Shown here: in pieces, positions 61,611 to 64,000 of the stretch
Layout of the letters: each line of letters starts with the position of its first letter
Position numbering within the stretch: the stretch's first letter is position 1
DNA from: DASYLJ01 sp964432595
Lineage (GTDB): Bacteria; Desulfobacterota; Binatia; DP-6
DNA: 64,000 nt
Assembly: GCA_964432595.1 (NCBI GenBank)
Contig: CAYSOF010000026.1
Span: 1 to 64,000 of the forward strand
Reading direction: 5' to 3'
Position numbers and translations under genes: made by a program
Notes under the pieces: generated by a model
The model's database searches: none
What the model saw: only the letters and a program-made list of their open reading frames with translations
Told to the model about the DNA's origin: nothing

Positions 61611-61982
61611 TCACTTGGGCCGTTTGGCTCCGTACTTCGAGCGACCCTGACGACGATCCTGCACGCCGATCGAGTCGAGCGTGCCGCGGATGATGTGGTA
61701 CCGGACGCCGGGCAGGTCCTTCACACGGCCACCGCGAATGAGCACCACGGAGTGCTCCTGCAGGTTGTGACCGACGCCCGGGATGTACGCCGTGACCTCG
61801 ATGCCGTTCGTGAGACGGACACGCGCCACCTTGCGGAGCGCGGAGTTCGGCTTCTTCGGCGTGGTGGTGTAGACGCGCGTGCACACACCACGCTTTTGCG
61901 GCGAGCTCTGCAGCGCGGGCGCCTTGCCCTTCGCACTCTGCTTCGCGCGTCCGTGCTTGATCAGCTGATTGATGGTCGGCAT
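61611..61982 (-). CDS. rpsL: Ribosomal protein S12
   Basis: 123 residues. MPTINQLIKHGRAKQSAKGK, VYTTTPKKPNSALRKVARVR, YIPGVGHNLQEHSVVLIRGG, RVKDLPGVRYHIIRGTLDS. The lysines equivalent to E. coli K42 (TPKKPNS) and K87 (RVKDLPG) are present, the streptomycin-sensitive state. First gene behind the 62032-62060 promoter. Confidence 0.98.
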   Translation of the reverse strand: MPTINQLIKHGRAKQSAKGKAPALQSSPQKRGVCTRVYTTTPKKPNSALRKVARVRLTNGIEVTAYIPGVGHNLQEHSVVLIRGGRVKDLPGVRYHIIRGTLDSIGVQDRRQGRSKYGAKRPK

Positions 61983-62031
61983 CGAGCTTGGTCCGCCTGC
62001 TTACACGTCTGTCCGAGAAACGAAATTCACC

Positions 62032-62060
62032 CTTCTAGGGATGCGCGTCGCACCTGTCAA
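62032..62060 (-). promoter_or_regulatory. Sigma70-like promoter of the str/S10 operon
   Basis: Minus strand: perfect -35 TTGACA (62055-62060), exactly 17-bp spacer, -10 TAGAAG (62032-62037). Start near 62025, about 43 nt before the rpsL ATG. It lies in the 89-bp gap after the rpoC stop, so rpsL need not depend on rpoC read-through. Confidence 0.65.
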
Positions 62061-62071
62061 CCTTGTGACGG

Positions 62072-64000
<1,929 letters not shown>

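Overview
The window is GC-rich DNA of a Gram-negative bacterium. An outer membrane is implied by LptD and a type II secretion system (T2SS), and there is no plasmid, phage or insertion-sequence signature. Gene content and order suggest a deltaproteobacterial-grade lineage (Desulfobacterota, Binatota or Myxococcota type); a finer placement would need a phylogeny of RpoC, FusA or TufA. Almost every gene is on the minus strand, often with 1- or 4-nt stop/start overlaps (ATGA, GTGA, TGATG). GTG starts are common. Read by transcription, the window therefore runs from 64000 down to 1.

64000-42862 is the str, S10, spc and alpha ribosomal superoperon: rpoC (3' part), rpsL, rpsG, fusA, tuf, rpsJ, rplC, rplD, rplW, rplB, rpsS, rplV, rpsC, rplP, rpmC, rpsQ, rplN, rplX, rplE, rpsN, rpsH, rplF, rplR, rpsE, rpmD, rplO, secY, adk, map, rpmJ, rpsM, rpsK, rpsD, rpoA, rplQ. 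infA is absent from its usual place between map and rpmJ. A sigma70-like promoter lies ahead of rpsL.

42768-29326 looks like one long transcription unit behind a good promoter: argS, a SPOR-domain membrane protein, trpE-G-D-C-F-B-A, folC and lptD. It joins translation, cell-envelope maintenance, tryptophan synthesis, folate and LPS export. Downstream of lptD is a gene-free 530-bp stretch with two large, related palindromes. Then come three nucleotide-sugar genes (dTDP-glucose dehydratase, GDP-mannose dehydratase, GDP-4-keto-6-deoxymannose reductase), which make deoxysugar donors.

25779-13610 is the T2SS: gspE alone, a repeat and promoter region, then gspF-G-H-I-J-K-L-M, a GspC-like gene and gspD. 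It is followed by a ferredoxin/membrane/Hsp20-like fusion protein, rimI and a dihydroorotate dehydrogenase. A plus-strand PKD lipoprotein and a minus-strand M6 metalloprotease sit back to back, and then a five-gene glycosyltransferase cassette (8684-3582). The left end carries two exported, cysteine-containing proteins of unknown role: one with RTX-like repeats and one with an internal duplication followed by a strong intrinsic terminator. These and the M6 protease are plausible cargo of the T2SS.

Most of the window is housekeeping. The points most worth a second look are the ferredoxin/Hsp20-like fusion, the exact 30-bp hairpin repeat found after gspE and after rplQ, the paired palindromes after lptD, the serine in the DHODH active-site loop, and the duplicated 8-cysteine secreted protein.
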